Part shown: positions 7,385-15,930 of the stretch, one piece after another
How positions within the stretch are numbered: position 1 is the stretch's first letter
Layout of the letters: each line of letters opens with the position of its first letter
Source: Actinomycetota bacterium
GTDB taxonomy: Bacteria > Actinomycetota > CADDZG01 > WHSQ01
DNA length: 37,508 nt
Direction: 5' to 3'
Assembly (NCBI GenBank): GCA_009379915.1
Contig: WHSV01000029.1
Location: forward strand, 1 to 37,508
Translations under genes and position numbers: made by a program
The notes under the pieces: generated by a model
What the model saw: only the letters and a program-made list of their open reading frames with translations
Database searches by the model: none
What the model was told of the DNA's origin: nothing

Positions 7385-9178
7385 ATGTCGGGATTTCTTG
7401 CGCGGATGTGGACCAGCTCCGCTAACGCACTGGACAACCGGTTCCACTGGGATCGCATGCCGCGGCCGTTGGGGATCTTCACCCTCGCGGGATTGCGCAA
7501 CCTCTACCGTGAAAAGAACCTCTACGACACGAACACGACGTCACCCACCGAGGAGGCGGTGAGGAAGGAAGAGGCGCCGGCCAACACCAATACCCGCACG
7601 CTCGACGGCAGCTATAACGATCTCAACGACCCCGCGATGGGGAGCATCGGCAGCCGCTTCGGGCGCAACGTTCCACTCGAGGCCACGCATCAGGAGAAAG
7701 AACCCGACATCCTGGAGCCAAGTCCTCGACTGATCAGCCGACGGCTGCTGACCAGAGACGAGTTCATCGCAGCCACGACGTTGAACGTCCTTGCCGGTGC
7801 GTGGCTACAGTTCGAGGTCCACGATTGGTTCAGCCACGGCAAGAACGAACCGGAGAAACCCTGGAAGATCGAGCTCGACGAGGGCGACGACTGGGCCCAG
7901 GACCCCATGGAGATACAACGCACCCGCCAGGACCCGACCTCCGACTTCGACGAAGCAACTCCCCCCACCTACGTCACCGACGACAGCCACTGGTGGGACG
8001 GTTCGCAGATCTACGGAAATACGCGCGAGTTCGCCGACAAGCTGCGTGCGCACGAGGACGGAAGGATCCGGATCGACTCATCGGGTCTGCTTCCGAAGGA
8101 TCTGGAAGAGGGACTCGACCTCACCGGAGCGCAGGGCAACTTCTGGATCGGCCTCGGCCTGCTGCACACGCTCTTTTCGCTCGAGCACAACGCCATCTGC
8201 GAGCGGCTACGGGACGCCTATCCGACGTGGTCGGATCAAAAGCTCTACGACCACGCACGGTTGATCAACGCGGCGCTGATGGCCAAGATCCACACCGTCG
8301 AGTGGACGCCGGGGATCATCGCCCACCCCACCACCAAGCTCGCCATGAACGCCAACTGGTGGGGCCTGATGGGAGAACGATTCAGAAAGCGCTTCGGACG
8401 GGTCGGGTCGAGCGAGATCCTCAGCGGCATCCCTGGAGCTCCGACGAAGCACTTCGGAGTGCCCTACTCGCTAACGGAGGAGTTCGTCGCCGTCTACCGA
8501 ATGCATCCTCTCCTCCCCGACGACTTCACCTTCCGCTCGCTCGAGAACGACGGCGTCCTTCAGGAGAGGACCTTCCGCGAGGTCGGAGCGCTCGAAACCC
8601 GCACCCGCATCGAAGAGATAGGAATGGCGAACGCGCTGTATTCGTTCGGAGTCGCGCATCCAGGAGCGATCACGTTGCACAACTATCCTCGTTTCCTTCA
8701 GACCTTCGAACGCCCTGACGGAACCAAGATGGACCTCGCGGCCGTGGACATCATGCGAACGCGTGAGCGCGGCGTCCCTCGCTACAACGAGTTCCGCAGG
8801 CTCTGGCACCTCAAACCCGCGGAGTCCTTCGAGGATCTGACCCAGGACGCGGCGCGGGCCGAGGAACTGAGCAGCATCTACGGTGGAGACATCGAAAAGC
8901 TCGATCTCATGATCGGTCTCTATGCCGAGCCACTCCCAAAGGGGTTCGGGTTCAGCGACACGGCCTTTCGGGTCTTCATCCTCATGGCGTCCCGGCGGCT
9001 CAACAGCGACCGCTTCTTCACGATCGACTACAGGCCCGAGGTCTACACGCAAGAGGGCATCGATTGGGTGAGCAACACCACGATGGTCGACGTGTTGCTG
9101 AGGCACTATCCGCAGCTCGCGCCGGCCCTCAGTGGAGTTGAGAACGGCTTCGGCCCCTGGAAGAGGGTTCGTCCCTGA
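7385..9178 (+). CDS. Alpha-dioxygenase-like haem peroxidase family protein
   Basis: A 597-aa member of the animal-type haem peroxidase superfamily, closest in motif pattern to plant and bacterial fatty-acid alpha-dioxygenases. The distal haem histidine is in FEVHDWFSHG (H146). The catalytic tyrosine and proximal haem histidine are in VYRMHPLLPD (Y371, H374). The conserved KIHTVEWTP and NYPRFL blocks are also present. Such enzymes add oxygen at the alpha carbon of fatty acids to give 2-hydroperoxides. There is no signal peptide, so it is probably cytosolic or membrane-associated. The ATG start follows GAAGGGAG. It stands alone, with a VOC protein gene downstream. The function is inferred from motifs; related peroxidase-cyclooxygenase activities cannot be excluded. 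Confidence 0.88.
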   Translation: MSGFLARMWTSSANALDNRFHWDRMPRPLGIFTLAGLRNLYREKNLYDTNTTSPTEEAVRKEEAPANTNTRTLDGSYNDLNDPAMGSIGSRFGRNVPLEATHQEKEPDILEPSPRLISRRLLTRDEFIAATTLNVLAGAWLQFEVHDWFSHGKNEPEKPWKIELDEGDDWAQDPMEIQRTRQDPTSDFDEATPPTYVTDDSHWWDGSQIYGNTREFADKLRAHEDGRIRIDSSGLLPKDLEEGLDLTGAQGNFWIGLGLLHTLFSLEHNAICERLRDAYPTWSDQKLYDHARLINAALMAKIHTVEWTPGIIAHPTTKLAMNANWWGLMGERFRKRFGRVGSSEILSGIPGAPTKHFGVPYSLTEEFVAVYRMHPLLPDDFTFRSLENDGVLQERTFREVGALETRTRIEEIGMANALYSFGVAHPGAITLHNYPRFLQTFERPDGTKMDLAAVDIMRTRERGVPRYNEFRRLWHLKPAESFEDLTQDAARAEELSSIYGGDIEKLDLMIGLYAEPLPKGFGFSDTAFRVFILMASRRLNSDRFFTIDYRPEVYTQEGIDWVSNTTMVDVLLRHYPQLAPALSGVENGFGPWKRVRP

Positions 9179-9311
9179 CTCCGCTACGATCGTTGCTCCC
9201 CACGTTCATGTGCTCAAAGTAGAACGAGACGTGTGACAGCAAGGGCAGGGTTGGTGCTTCTAGAGTTCAAGAAAAGGTGTCTCGCCGGCGCTCTCGGGAG
9301 GAAGGGATCAC

Positions 9312-9662
9312 GTGAGGATCGGCTCCGTCGTAATCGACTGCAACGACTTCGACACGATGTCGGCCTTCTGGCAGGAGGCTCTCCGCTACGTCCCCCGGGA
9401 CCCACCCGAGCCGGATTGGGTGGTCCTGCGAGACCCCGATAGCGCCAACGTCAACGTTTCGTTGCAACAGGTTCCCGAAAAACGCGTGGGGAAGAACCGG
9501 TTGCACCTCGACCTCTACACCGATGATCCGGCCACCGAGATCGAGCGCCTTCTTGGGATCGGAGCGACCCGGCACCCCCGGACACCCGGGCCGGACGAAG
9601 ACTTCGTTGTCCTCGAAGACCCCGAGGGCAACCTCTTCTGCATCATCGATAAACAAAGCTAA
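9312..9662 (+). CDS. VOC family (glyoxalase-like) protein
   Basis: A 116-aa single-repeat VOC protein. It opens MRIGSVVIDCNDFDTMSAFW, the usual first beta strand and helix, has NRLHLDLYTDD in the middle with a likely metal-binding His, and ends FVVLEDPEGNLFCIID, the classic closing strand with its Glu. Members bind a metal and act as glyoxalases, dioxygenases or antibiotic-binding proteins; the sequence does not say which. GTG start with GGGAGGAAGGG just upstream. It is probably its own transcription unit, 133 bases after the haem enzyme gene and 69 bases before the LigD polymerase gene. Confidence 0.88.
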   Translation: MRIGSVVIDCNDFDTMSAFWQEALRYVPRDPPEPDWVVLRDPDSANVNVSLQQVPEKRVGKNRLHLDLYTDDPATEIERLLGIGATRHPRTPGPDEDFVVLEDPEGNLFCIIDKQS

Positions 9663-9731
9663 CAATCAGCTCGGGCGGATCCGGCCGATCCTCGCATCCG
9701 TCGGCCAGGAGCAGTCGCTTAGGGTTGTCGT

Positions 9732-11072
9732 ATGCTCGCGAGCAAGGAGATTCTCGATGTCGGTGGGCGCGAGGTTGCGATCTCGAATCCCGGCAAGATC
9801 TTTTTCCCCGGCACCGGACACACCAAGCTTGACCTCGTTCATTACTACCTTGCCGTAGCCGACGGCGCGCTGCGCGGGGTTAGGGCCCGTCCGATGGCAC
9901 TCAAGCGCTACGTGAACGGCGCGGAGGGTGACTTCTTCTTCCAGAAGCGGGCCCCGAAGTCCAGGCCCGAGTGGATCGACACGGTGGAGCTGAGCTTTCC
10001 ATCGGGGAGGACGGCCGAAGAGGTCGTGGTTGGCGACGCCGCCCAACTCGCGTGGGTGATCAATCTCGGATGCATCGACCTCAACCCGCACCCCGTCCGC
10101 GCTCACGACCTCGAGCACCCCGATGAATTACGCGTTGATCTCGACCCCGTGCGGGGAGTTCCGTGGTCACAGGTCAGGAAGGTCGCCCTGGCAACGCGAA
10201 GGACGCTGGAGGACTTCGGGCTGGTGGGCTGGCCCAAGACGTCGGGTTCTCGTGGCTTCCATATCTATTGCAGGATCGTACGCCGGTGGAGCTTCACCGA
10301 GGTTCGCCGCGCCGCAGTCGCGCTCGCCCGCGAGGTGGAACGGAGGGTGCCCGATCTGGCGAGCAGCAAGTGGTGGAAGGAGGAACGCCACGGCGTCTTT
10401 CTCGATTACAACCAGAACGCCAAGGACCGCACGATCGCGTCCGCTTACTCCTTGCGTCCAACCTCCGATGCACGCGTATCAACCCCGCTGATCTGGGACG
10501 AGGTCGCGGACTGCGAGCCGGAGGCGTTCACGATATCCACGGTGCCCGAGCGCGTTTCGTCCGTGGGGGACCCTTCGGAAGGAATCGACGAAGCGACCGG
10601 TTCCATCGAGGCCCTTCTCGAGCTAGCCGACAAAGACGAAGCCGCCGGATTGGAAGACGCCCCCTGGCCCCCGCACTTCACGAAGCAAGAGGGCGAAGCG
10701 CCACGAGTGCAACCGTCCAAGCGCAAGAGGGGGGCCGGGCGCGGCAAGCGCGCCGGCAGCGTGCCCCCACCGGCACCCGGCCAGAGCAGTGGACCGACCG
10801 GCCGGCGCAGAACGACAGTGCCACTCATCGAGATCGCGCGCGCCGCGACGGAGGCTGAGGCACTCGAAGGTCTCGAACGCTGGAAGGCTCGGCACTCCGA
10901 CGTGTGGCCCCACCTTGCGCCGGCGGATGTGTTGATCGATTCGATGCGCGGCCGCAGCAGGACCTGGACGCGCATCCGGCTCAACCTCAAGAACGTCCCC
11001 GAGGCCGATCGTCCCGGCCAGGAACCGCTCGAGGTCGACTACGACCCCACCGAGGAGTGGAAGAGCAGGTGA
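9732..11072 (+). CDS. ligD: Stand-alone LigD-type DNA polymerase/primase domain protein
   Basis: A 446-aa protein matching the polymerase domain (PolDom, archaeo-eukaryotic primase fold) of bacterial non-homologous end-joining LigD. The catalytic metal-binding pair is in VDLDP (D136, D138), followed by SGSRGFH (171-177) for nucleotide binding and DYNQNAKDRTIASAYSLR. Residues ~330-360 are a basic, proline-rich linker. A C-terminal tail of about 80 residues (LIEIARAATEAEALEGLERWK…) is not part of the classic domain. In the family it fills gaps and adds ribonucleotides at broken ends. The ligase and nuclease domains are absent and no Ku gene is in this window, so partners must be elsewhere. The ribosome site is weak. 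Confidence 0.9.
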   Translation: MLASKEILDVGGREVAISNPGKIFFPGTGHTKLDLVHYYLAVADGALRGVRARPMALKRYVNGAEGDFFFQKRAPKSRPEWIDTVELSFPSGRTAEEVVVGDAAQLAWVINLGCIDLNPHPVRAHDLEHPDELRVDLDPVRGVPWSQVRKVALATRRTLEDFGLVGWPKTSGSRGFHIYCRIVRRWSFTEVRRAAVALAREVERRVPDLASSKWWKEERHGVFLDYNQNAKDRTIASAYSLRPTSDARVSTPLIWDEVADCEPEAFTISTVPERVSSVGDPSEGIDEATGSIEALLELADKDEAAGLEDAPWPPHFTKQEGEAPRVQPSKRKRGAGRGKRAGSVPPPAPGQSSGPTGRRRTTVPLIEIARAATEAEALEGLERWKARHSDVWPHLAPADVLIDSMRGRSRTWTRIRLNLKNVPEADRPGQEPLEVDYDPTEEWKSR

Positions 11073-11135
11073 TGGGTCGGGCCCCCGGGAAGGGACCACA
11101 ACATCGAGGCCGGCCCTGATTGGCATGATGGTGTC

Positions 11136-11891
11136 GTGGACAGATCCGTCGAGGTCCGTGTCTATGCAGAGCTGAATGACTTCCTGCCACCCGATCGTCG
11201 GTCCGTGACCTTCCGGCATCCGCTCGGGTTGCGGCAGACGGTCAAAGATCTGATCGAAGCGACCGGGATCCCTCACACGGAGGTCGACGCGGTAATCATC
11301 GACGGAACCTCCGTTGGGTTCGATCATCGCCCCGGCCACGATGACTTGATTAGCGTCTACCCAATATTCGAGTCCATCGACATCAGACCGATCCTACGTC
11401 TAAGGCCCGAGCCCCTTCGCAATACTCGCTTCGTCGTCGATTCGAACCTAGGCGGACTTGCACGCCACCTGCGGATGCTCGGATTCGACGCGGTTTTCCG
11501 AAACGATTTCGCCGACGACAAAATCGCACGGATCTCTGCCTCGGAGAAGAGAGTGCTGCTGACCCGCGATGTCGCCGTGCTGAAGAGAAAGGAAATCACT
11601 CACGGCTACTACGTGAGGGCGACCGACCCAGTCGAACAAGCATCGGAAATTGTCCGTCGTTTCGATCTCGCCGGCAGCCTCCGTTCGTTGTCGCGGTGCC
11701 TCGAATGTAATGAGCCGCTGGAGGCAGTCGCCGTCGAGGAGGTGAGGGACCTCCTCCCGGAGGCCACACTACGAGAACACAATACCTTCAGTCGTTGCCG
11801 AGTCTGCGGGCGCTCCTACTGGCCCGGTTCCCACTACTCGCGGATGAAAAAGAGGATCGACGAGATCCTGCAACGCGCCCAGGCCGACTGA
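11136..11891 (+). CDS. Mut7-C RNase domain protein with N-terminal ubiquitin-like fold
   Basis: A 251-aa two-domain protein. Residues 1-85 resemble the MoaD/ThiS-like beta-grasp found in front of Mut7-C. Residues ~95-250 are the Mut7-C (PIN-like) nuclease domain: FVVDSNLGGLARHLRMLGFD carries the first acidic residue (D102), LLTRD the second (D145). Two CxxC pairs (C188/C191 and C221/C224) form the zinc ribbon near the C-terminus. The combination is a recognised bacterial architecture predicted to cut RNA, but its substrate is unknown. GTG start, with only a poor ribosome site. It lies 63 bases after ligD on the same strand and may share its transcript. Confidence 0.88.
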   Translation: MDRSVEVRVYAELNDFLPPDRRSVTFRHPLGLRQTVKDLIEATGIPHTEVDAVIIDGTSVGFDHRPGHDDLISVYPIFESIDIRPILRLRPEPLRNTRFVVDSNLGGLARHLRMLGFDAVFRNDFADDKIARISASEKRVLLTRDVAVLKRKEITHGYYVRATDPVEQASEIVRRFDLAGSLRSLSRCLECNEPLEAVAVEEVRDLLPEATLREHNTFSRCRVCGRSYWPGSHYSRMKKRIDEILQRAQAD

Positions 11892-12215
11892 GTGAACTAC
11901 TCTCCGAATGGATCGTTCATCGCTCCTCTCCTCGATAGGTGCCGATGCTCCGCAGGGTTCTCTTCAGATCGCAGTCGCTCGAATGAAACCGAGATACGAA
12001 CGGTGATCGAGGACTGGGCAAAAGCTGTTCGTGAGGTCGATATGGGCGGGATACTCGCGCACCACACCGAGGACATCTTGATGTTTGATGTGCCGCCTCC
12101 GCTCCAATGGAAGGGCATAGAGGCGTACAGGAAGACATGGGATCTGTTCTTCAATTACAGCGACGGAGGCGAGGGATCATTCGACCTTCATTCATATCCA
12201 TTGGAGTCCGAGTGA
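11892..12215 (+). pseudogene. Truncated SnoaL/NTF2-like protein remnant
   Basis: From about residue 31 this 107-codon frame reads like a SnoaL-like ketosteroid-isomerase-fold protein (NETEIRTVIEDWAKAVREVD, then HHTEDILMFDVPPPLQWKG and WDLFFNYSDGGEGSFDL). Full members run ~130-150 residues and continue with several beta strands. Here the frame stops soon after SFDL and no other frame carries the missing part. The 30 residues before NETEIR do not resemble the family, and no start with a ribosome site lies near the true beginning. GTG at 11892 follows the previous stop directly. I read it as a relic missing its 3' half and probably its start. Confidence 0.6.
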
Positions 12216-12245
12216 GCCGTAACCGGGTATCACGTGCCGGCATTT

Positions 12246-12272
12246 GGAGCCCCCGAACCGCTTGGGGTCTCC
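12246..12272. terminator. GC-rich hairpin after the SnoaL remnant
   Basis: GGAGCCCC pairs with GGGGTCTCC with one bulged base, around a ten-base loop. It lies 30 bases after the SnoaL stop. No T tract follows, so the terminator call is tentative. Confidence 0.35.
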
Positions 12273-12364
12273 AGGGAACGCAAGCGGGTGAGGCCGTGCA
12301 TCTCCGAGGCAAGTGAGACGACCGGCAACTAGAGCATGATCGACAAGATCAAAGGAGCACTCCA

Positions 12365-12859
12365 ATGACGGAACTGCAGTACCCGAACACCAAGGGCACC
12401 GAACGAGAACTCTTGAACGAGTATCTGGAGTGGTACCGCTCTGCGATCCTCCGAAAGATCGAAAGCGCTTCGGGCGAGACCGTTCGGGCGCGGATCGTTC
12501 CTTCGCAGACGACTCTGCTGGGAATTGTCAAGCACCTCGCATGGATCGAGATCTGGTGGTTCCAGATGGTCTTCGCGGGACGACAAGTTGACTTTCCCAC
12601 GAGCGATGAGGATCCCGATGCCGACTGGCGTATCGAACCCCAGGAAACGGCGGAGCAGATCATCGCTTTCTATCGCGAGGCATGTGCCGAGAGCCGCGCC
12701 ATCGTCGCCGGGACCGAAGACCTCGATGCGGAGTCTGTGCGCGCCGGTAAGAAGTACAACCTTCGTCGGATCCTGATCCACATGATCGAAGAGACCGCGC
12801 GCCACACGGGACACGCCGACATCTTGCGCGAACTGATCGACGGACAGACCGGCGACTGA
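12365..12859 (+). CDS. DinB family (DUF664) protein
   Basis: A 164-aa four-helix-bundle protein. It has the DUF664 pattern: an early helix ELLNEYLEWYRSAILRKI, then TTLLGIVKHLAWIEIWWFQ with the first metal-type His, a PDADWRIEP segment and HMIEETARHTGHADILRELIDG at the end with two further histidines. DinB-like proteins bind a metal through three histidines, and some are thiol-dependent S-transferases using mycothiol or bacillithiol. The substrate here is not known. ATG start with AAAGGAG upstream. It is followed by a hairpin and a convergent gene. Confidence 0.92.
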   Translation: MTELQYPNTKGTERELLNEYLEWYRSAILRKIESASGETVRARIVPSQTTLLGIVKHLAWIEIWWFQMVFAGRQVDFPTSDEDPDADWRIEPQETAEQIIAFYREACAESRAIVAGTEDLDAESVRAGKKYNLRRILIHMIEETARHTGHADILRELIDGQTGD

Positions 12860-12920
12860 GCGGCCATCGGCAGCACCAGGATCTGGATAGGAGCGCGCCC
12901 CGCTAGCGGCCGGCAGGGTG

Positions 12921-12950
12921 GCGGTTCGCGCGATCAACCTGACGAACCGC
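12921..12950. terminator. Inverted repeat between convergent DinB-like and GerW-like genes
   Basis: GCGGTTCG and CGAACCGC form a perfect 8-bp stem with a 14-base loop, centrally placed between the two convergent stop codons. There is no T tract on either side. A bidirectional termination role is inferred from position. Confidence 0.45.
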
Positions 12951-12993
12951 TCGACGTACGTGCGGATCGCTGCTGGGACCCCGGCGAACGGAG

Positions 12994-13353
12994 CTATCTC
13001 GAACGGCGGTCAGCGTGACGCAGGACGGCTCGGAGCGTGAGCAGCGCCACCACGGCCACGACCTGGGCGCCGAGGACGATGCGGTTCACGTCGACGGCCG
13101 GCTGCCAGCGCACCGAGTCCCCCTGGATCACGTAGGCACCAGCCGGCTTGGCCGTGAGCCCGAAGCCGCTGCCCTCTCCGCGGCCTTGCCCTTGACCCTC
13201 GGGGCCGGTGCCCTCGCCCCCTCCTCCACCCGCGCCGCCTTTGACGGTCGCCGCGGGGATGACGGTCACGCCGTTGCGCTCGTAGGGGTCGCCGAAGACC
13301 CGCTTCACCGTAATCGCATCGCGGGCCTGCCCGACGATCGATTCAACGTCCAT
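12994..13353 (-). CDS. GerW (YtfJ)-like sporulation-family protein
   Basis: A 119-aa protein beginning MDVESIVGQARDAITVKRVFGDPYERNGVTVIPAATVKGG, the conserved core of the GerW/YtfJ family. A glycine-rich low-complexity run follows (about residues 52-72), then GFGLTAKPAGAYVIQGDSVRWQPAVDVNR. A hydrophobic helix (IVLGAQVVAVVALLTLRAVL) near the C-terminus suggests membrane anchoring. The Bacillus member is needed for spore germination, but actinobacterial members occur in non-sporulating species and their role is unclear. The start at 13353 is fixed by AAGGAGGGG; a longer frame to 13404 has no such site. Confidence 0.87.
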   Translation of the reverse strand: MDVESIVGQARDAITVKRVFGDPYERNGVTVIPAATVKGGAGGGGGEGTGPEGQGQGRGEGSGFGLTAKPAGAYVIQGDSVRWQPAVDVNRIVLGAQVVAVVALLTLRAVLRHADRRSR

Positions 13354-13571
13354 AGGCCCCTCCTTAGGGGAGGTACTGGCGTTCCATGAGCATGATGACC
13401 CCATCTTCCACGGTCAGGAGGCGACCGAACACCGTTCCAAACTAGTCCAAGATGGCGGTGTGACTCAGATTGCCTCGAGGTCACGGAGCATCGCGAGATC
13501 TGTGCTCTAGCAACGCTTAGCTACGCGCGGTGAGGAGTGTAGATGAGCCACCACAGGGTTCGCAGCCCCTG

Positions 13572-14006
13572 ATGGCTGGGGGTGGCGTGAGGGCACTCGG
13601 CGATCTACCCGAGCCGGTGCGCGCATTGCTCGCACGTGAGCGGCGCGGTGTCATGACGACTCTCAATCCAGATGGGAGCGGGCATTCGGTCCCCGTTGTC
13701 TTCGTGGTGATCGGCGACGAGATCGTGTCGCCGATCGATAACAAACCTAAGTCCGGCCGGAAACTCCAACGCTTGAGCAACATCGAGCGCGACGACCGCG
13801 TCACTCTTCTCGTCGATCACTGGGACGAAGACTGGACACGGCTCGCGTGGGTGATGGTGCGAGCACATGCGGCGGTGGATGCGGGAGCACCACACGAACT
13901 AACGACGGCGCTTCACGCGCGCTATCCGCAATATACGCCCGATGAGCAACCCGACACCTGGATACGCATGCGCCCGGCCAAGCTGACATGGTGGACCTGG
14001 GAATGA
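13572..14006 (+). CDS. PPOX-class F420-dependent oxidoreductase-like protein
   Basis: A protein of ~144 aa with the split-barrel flavin/deazaflavin fold (LPEPVRALLARERRGVMTTLNPDGSGHSVPVVFVV…). It continues with DNKPKSGRKLQRLSNIERDDRVTLLVDHWDEDWTRLAWVMVRA and ends MRPAKLTWWTWE. This pattern matches the actinobacterial Rv0121c-like subgroup of predicted F420 binders. The start is uncertain: ATG at 13572, GTG at 13587 and GTG at 13530 are all in frame and none has a strong ribosome site. An LLM-type F420 enzyme gene follows after 103 bases on the same strand. The cofactor is inferred from the family. Confidence 0.88.
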   Translation: MAGGGVRALGDLPEPVRALLARERRGVMTTLNPDGSGHSVPVVFVVIGDEIVSPIDNKPKSGRKLQRLSNIERDDRVTLLVDHWDEDWTRLAWVMVRAHAAVDAGAPHELTTALHARYPQYTPDEQPDTWIRMRPAKLTWWTWE

Positions 14007-14109
14007 ACCGCGCCTGGGGGTGATCGGAGTCGACCCCTTCCCTTATGGGTGGGAATCCACGTGTGCGAACTCTGTTGTTCTATCCGAGCGGCAAGGAGAG
14101 GAGTGTGAC

Positions 14110-14967
14110 ATGAGAATCGGCGTCGGACTGCCCAACCCCGTCCCGAATACCGATGGTGCCACGCTAGTGGAATGGGCTCGGCGGTCAGAGGTCGCCGGGT
14201 TCTCGACTCTGGCCACGATCGACCGCATCGTGTATCCGAGCTACGACTCGCTGATCTCCCTCGCGGCCGCGGCGGCCGTGACCGAGCGCATCGGGTTGAT
14301 GACCAACATCCTGATCGCCCCGGCCCGCGACGCAGTGTTGCTGGCGAAGGAGGCGGCGTCGGTGGACCGGCTCTCCGGCGGGCGGCTGACGCTGGGCCTC
14401 GCCCCCGGGGGCCGAAGAGATGACTTCGAAGCTGTGGACGAGGAGTTCGAGACGCGCGGTGCGCGCTTCGAGCAACAGCTCGCGGTCATGGGCAAAGTAT
14501 GGCGAGGCGAGCAGCTCTCCGACAGCGCGCAGCCCTCGGCCCCCCTGCCCGGACGCGAGGTGCCGATCCTGATCGGTGGATCATCCGACAGGGCGGTCGA
14601 GCGCACGGCTAAGTTCGGTGTTGGATACACCGCCGGAGGCGGGGGCCCGGACATGATGGCGCCCATCGCCGAAAAGGTGAGGAAGGCTTGGACAGAGTCG
14701 GGCCGCGACGGCGAGCCGCGCTTGGTTGCCCTGAGCTACTTCGCGTTGGGACCGAATGCTAAGGAAGGATCCTCGAAGTATCTCAAGGACTACTACGCCT
14801 ACCTCGGGGAGTGGGCCGACGGAATCGCGGAGTCGGCCCCCACAACGCCCGACGCGCTGAAAGCACTGGTGATCAGCTTCGAGGACCTTGGCGTCCACGA
14901 GCTGATTCTGGATCCGACCATCCCAGAACTCAGTCAGGTCGACCTCCTGGCCGACGCTCTGCTCTGA
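14110..14967 (+). CDS. LLM class F420-dependent oxidoreductase-like protein
   Basis: A 285-aa luciferase-like TIM-barrel protein. It begins MRIGVGLPNPVPNTDG and carries the typical blocks: TLATIDRIVYPSYDSLISLAAAAAVTERIGL, LLAKEAASVDRLSGGRLTLGLAPGGRRDDFEA, VPILIGGSSDRAVERTAKFGVGY and a C-terminal ELILDPT. Family members use F420H2 or FMN. The adjacent PPOX-type F420 protein favours F420, but that is inference, and the substrate is unknown. The start at 14110 is set by GAGAGGAG eight bases upstream; a longer frame to 14020 adds residues that do not match the fold. The broken DM13 frame from the other strand runs 38 bases into its 3' end. Confidence 0.9.
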   Translation: MRIGVGLPNPVPNTDGATLVEWARRSEVAGFSTLATIDRIVYPSYDSLISLAAAAAVTERIGLMTNILIAPARDAVLLAKEAASVDRLSGGRLTLGLAPGGRRDDFEAVDEEFETRGARFEQQLAVMGKVWRGEQLSDSAQPSAPLPGREVPILIGGSSDRAVERTAKFGVGYTAGGGGPDMMAPIAEKVRKAWTESGRDGEPRLVALSYFALGPNAKEGSSKYLKDYYAYLGEWADGIAESAPTTPDALKALVISFEDLGVHELILDPTIPELSQVDLLADALL

Positions 14968-15059
14968 CCCGCTCTCTCCCCCGAGGGCTCGGCGTCGGCA
15001 TCAGGCGCCCTGCCCCCGCCTCCGGCTGTTGGCCGAGGGTCGATCCGGTGGCTCGAAGT

Positions 15060-15769
15060 TCAAGAGGCTTCGAGGGATGCCGAGGTGAATCCCACGCTGA
15101 ATGCCGGCACCAGATGACCACGTTCGAGAACGGGTCGAGATCGAGATTATTCGGGATGTCGTACTGCTGATCGCCGGCGTTTCCCTTGAGCGCTCCCACG
15201 TCCTTGAACTCCCCCAGCTCCCTGCTCTGGGCCGGGTTCTTGGTTGACAGGTATACCCGCAGGTCCGGGCCGTTGTCGGTGGCGAACTTGGTGAGCGTCA
15301 GCTTGCGCCCGCCTTCCGCCAAGGCCACGACCGCGGCCACGCCCGACCCGGGATGGGCGAGCCCAACGAAAAGACCACGCGCCAGCTCGACGTTGCGCGG
15401 AGGCCGTTCCCCCTCCTCATCGGGAACTTGCTCTGACTGCTCGTCGCGAGAGGTCTCACTTACAGGCTCGCCCGTGACGACTCGCTCGTTTACCTCGTCG
15501 GTCTGAAACATGGGCAGTCCCACAAGAATCGTCGTAGCGACCGCAACGACCGCGAATCAGAGGGCCATCGGGACACGCAACTCCGTGCGTGCGCGCGTCG
15601 CCAAGTAGCCACCGGCCAACACGGCACCGGACCACAGAGTCGTGAAGAGCATGGCCAGACGGTCGTCGTTCGCCACCCTGCCCCAAAAGAAGACCCCGGC
15701 GACGAGCACCGCCACGACGATGAGACCGGCGAGCAGTTTGCCGGCCGGACCGGCTTGCGGAGCGTCCAT
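15060..15769 (-). pseudogene. DM13-domain membrane protein, broken by a stop and a frameshift
   Basis: Read across its lesions, this is one membrane protein of ~236 residues. Two or three N-terminal helices (KLLAGLIVVAVLVAGVFFWG, LFTTLWSGAVLAGGYLA, then FAVVAVATTILVGLPMF) precede a DM13 domain (GRKLTLTKFATDNGPDLRVYLS … NVVIWCR). An in-frame TGA at 15557-15559 lies between …RVPMAL and FAVVAV. A second break after the VIWCR motif (15099-15104) is a net one-base loss; restoring it gives the expected FSVGFTSASLEAS and a stop at 15060. Without that correction the frame runs on 130 bases into the LLM gene. DM13 domains are thought to be extracytoplasmic redox or cytochrome-like modules. The start at 15769 is the best guess; GTG at 15781 is an alternative. 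Confidence 0.75.
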
Positions 15770-15930
15770 TTCCGGCACGCTAACGCGGTCACCACGCTTT
15801 GATCGGAGATCCACATTACGAATCGATGAAATCGCACATCGGCTCTTGTGCCCACCGTCCAACTGAGGCGCCAATAGACTCCGGCGGTAATGAAGGAGAC
15901 ACCTTCGACTATCGGGGAGCACGAAGGACG

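Noticed and set aside
7162-7425. 87-codon frame after an AGGAGG box, overlapping the haem enzyme start
   Set aside because: The product matches nothing and codon use is not gene-like. The AGGAGG is a single hint and not enough to call a gene.
5044-7500. 818-codon open frame on the minus strand across the ggt gene
   Set aside because: It is the antisense of a very GC-rich gene. The protein is repetitive in Gly, Arg and Val, has no motif, and ggt on the other strand is certain.
15557-15559. TGA read-through or recoding (selenocysteine or Trp) in the DM13 gene
   Set aside because: TGA ends many other genes here, no SECIS-like hairpin was noticed, and the same gene also has a frameshift, so simple loss of function is more likely.
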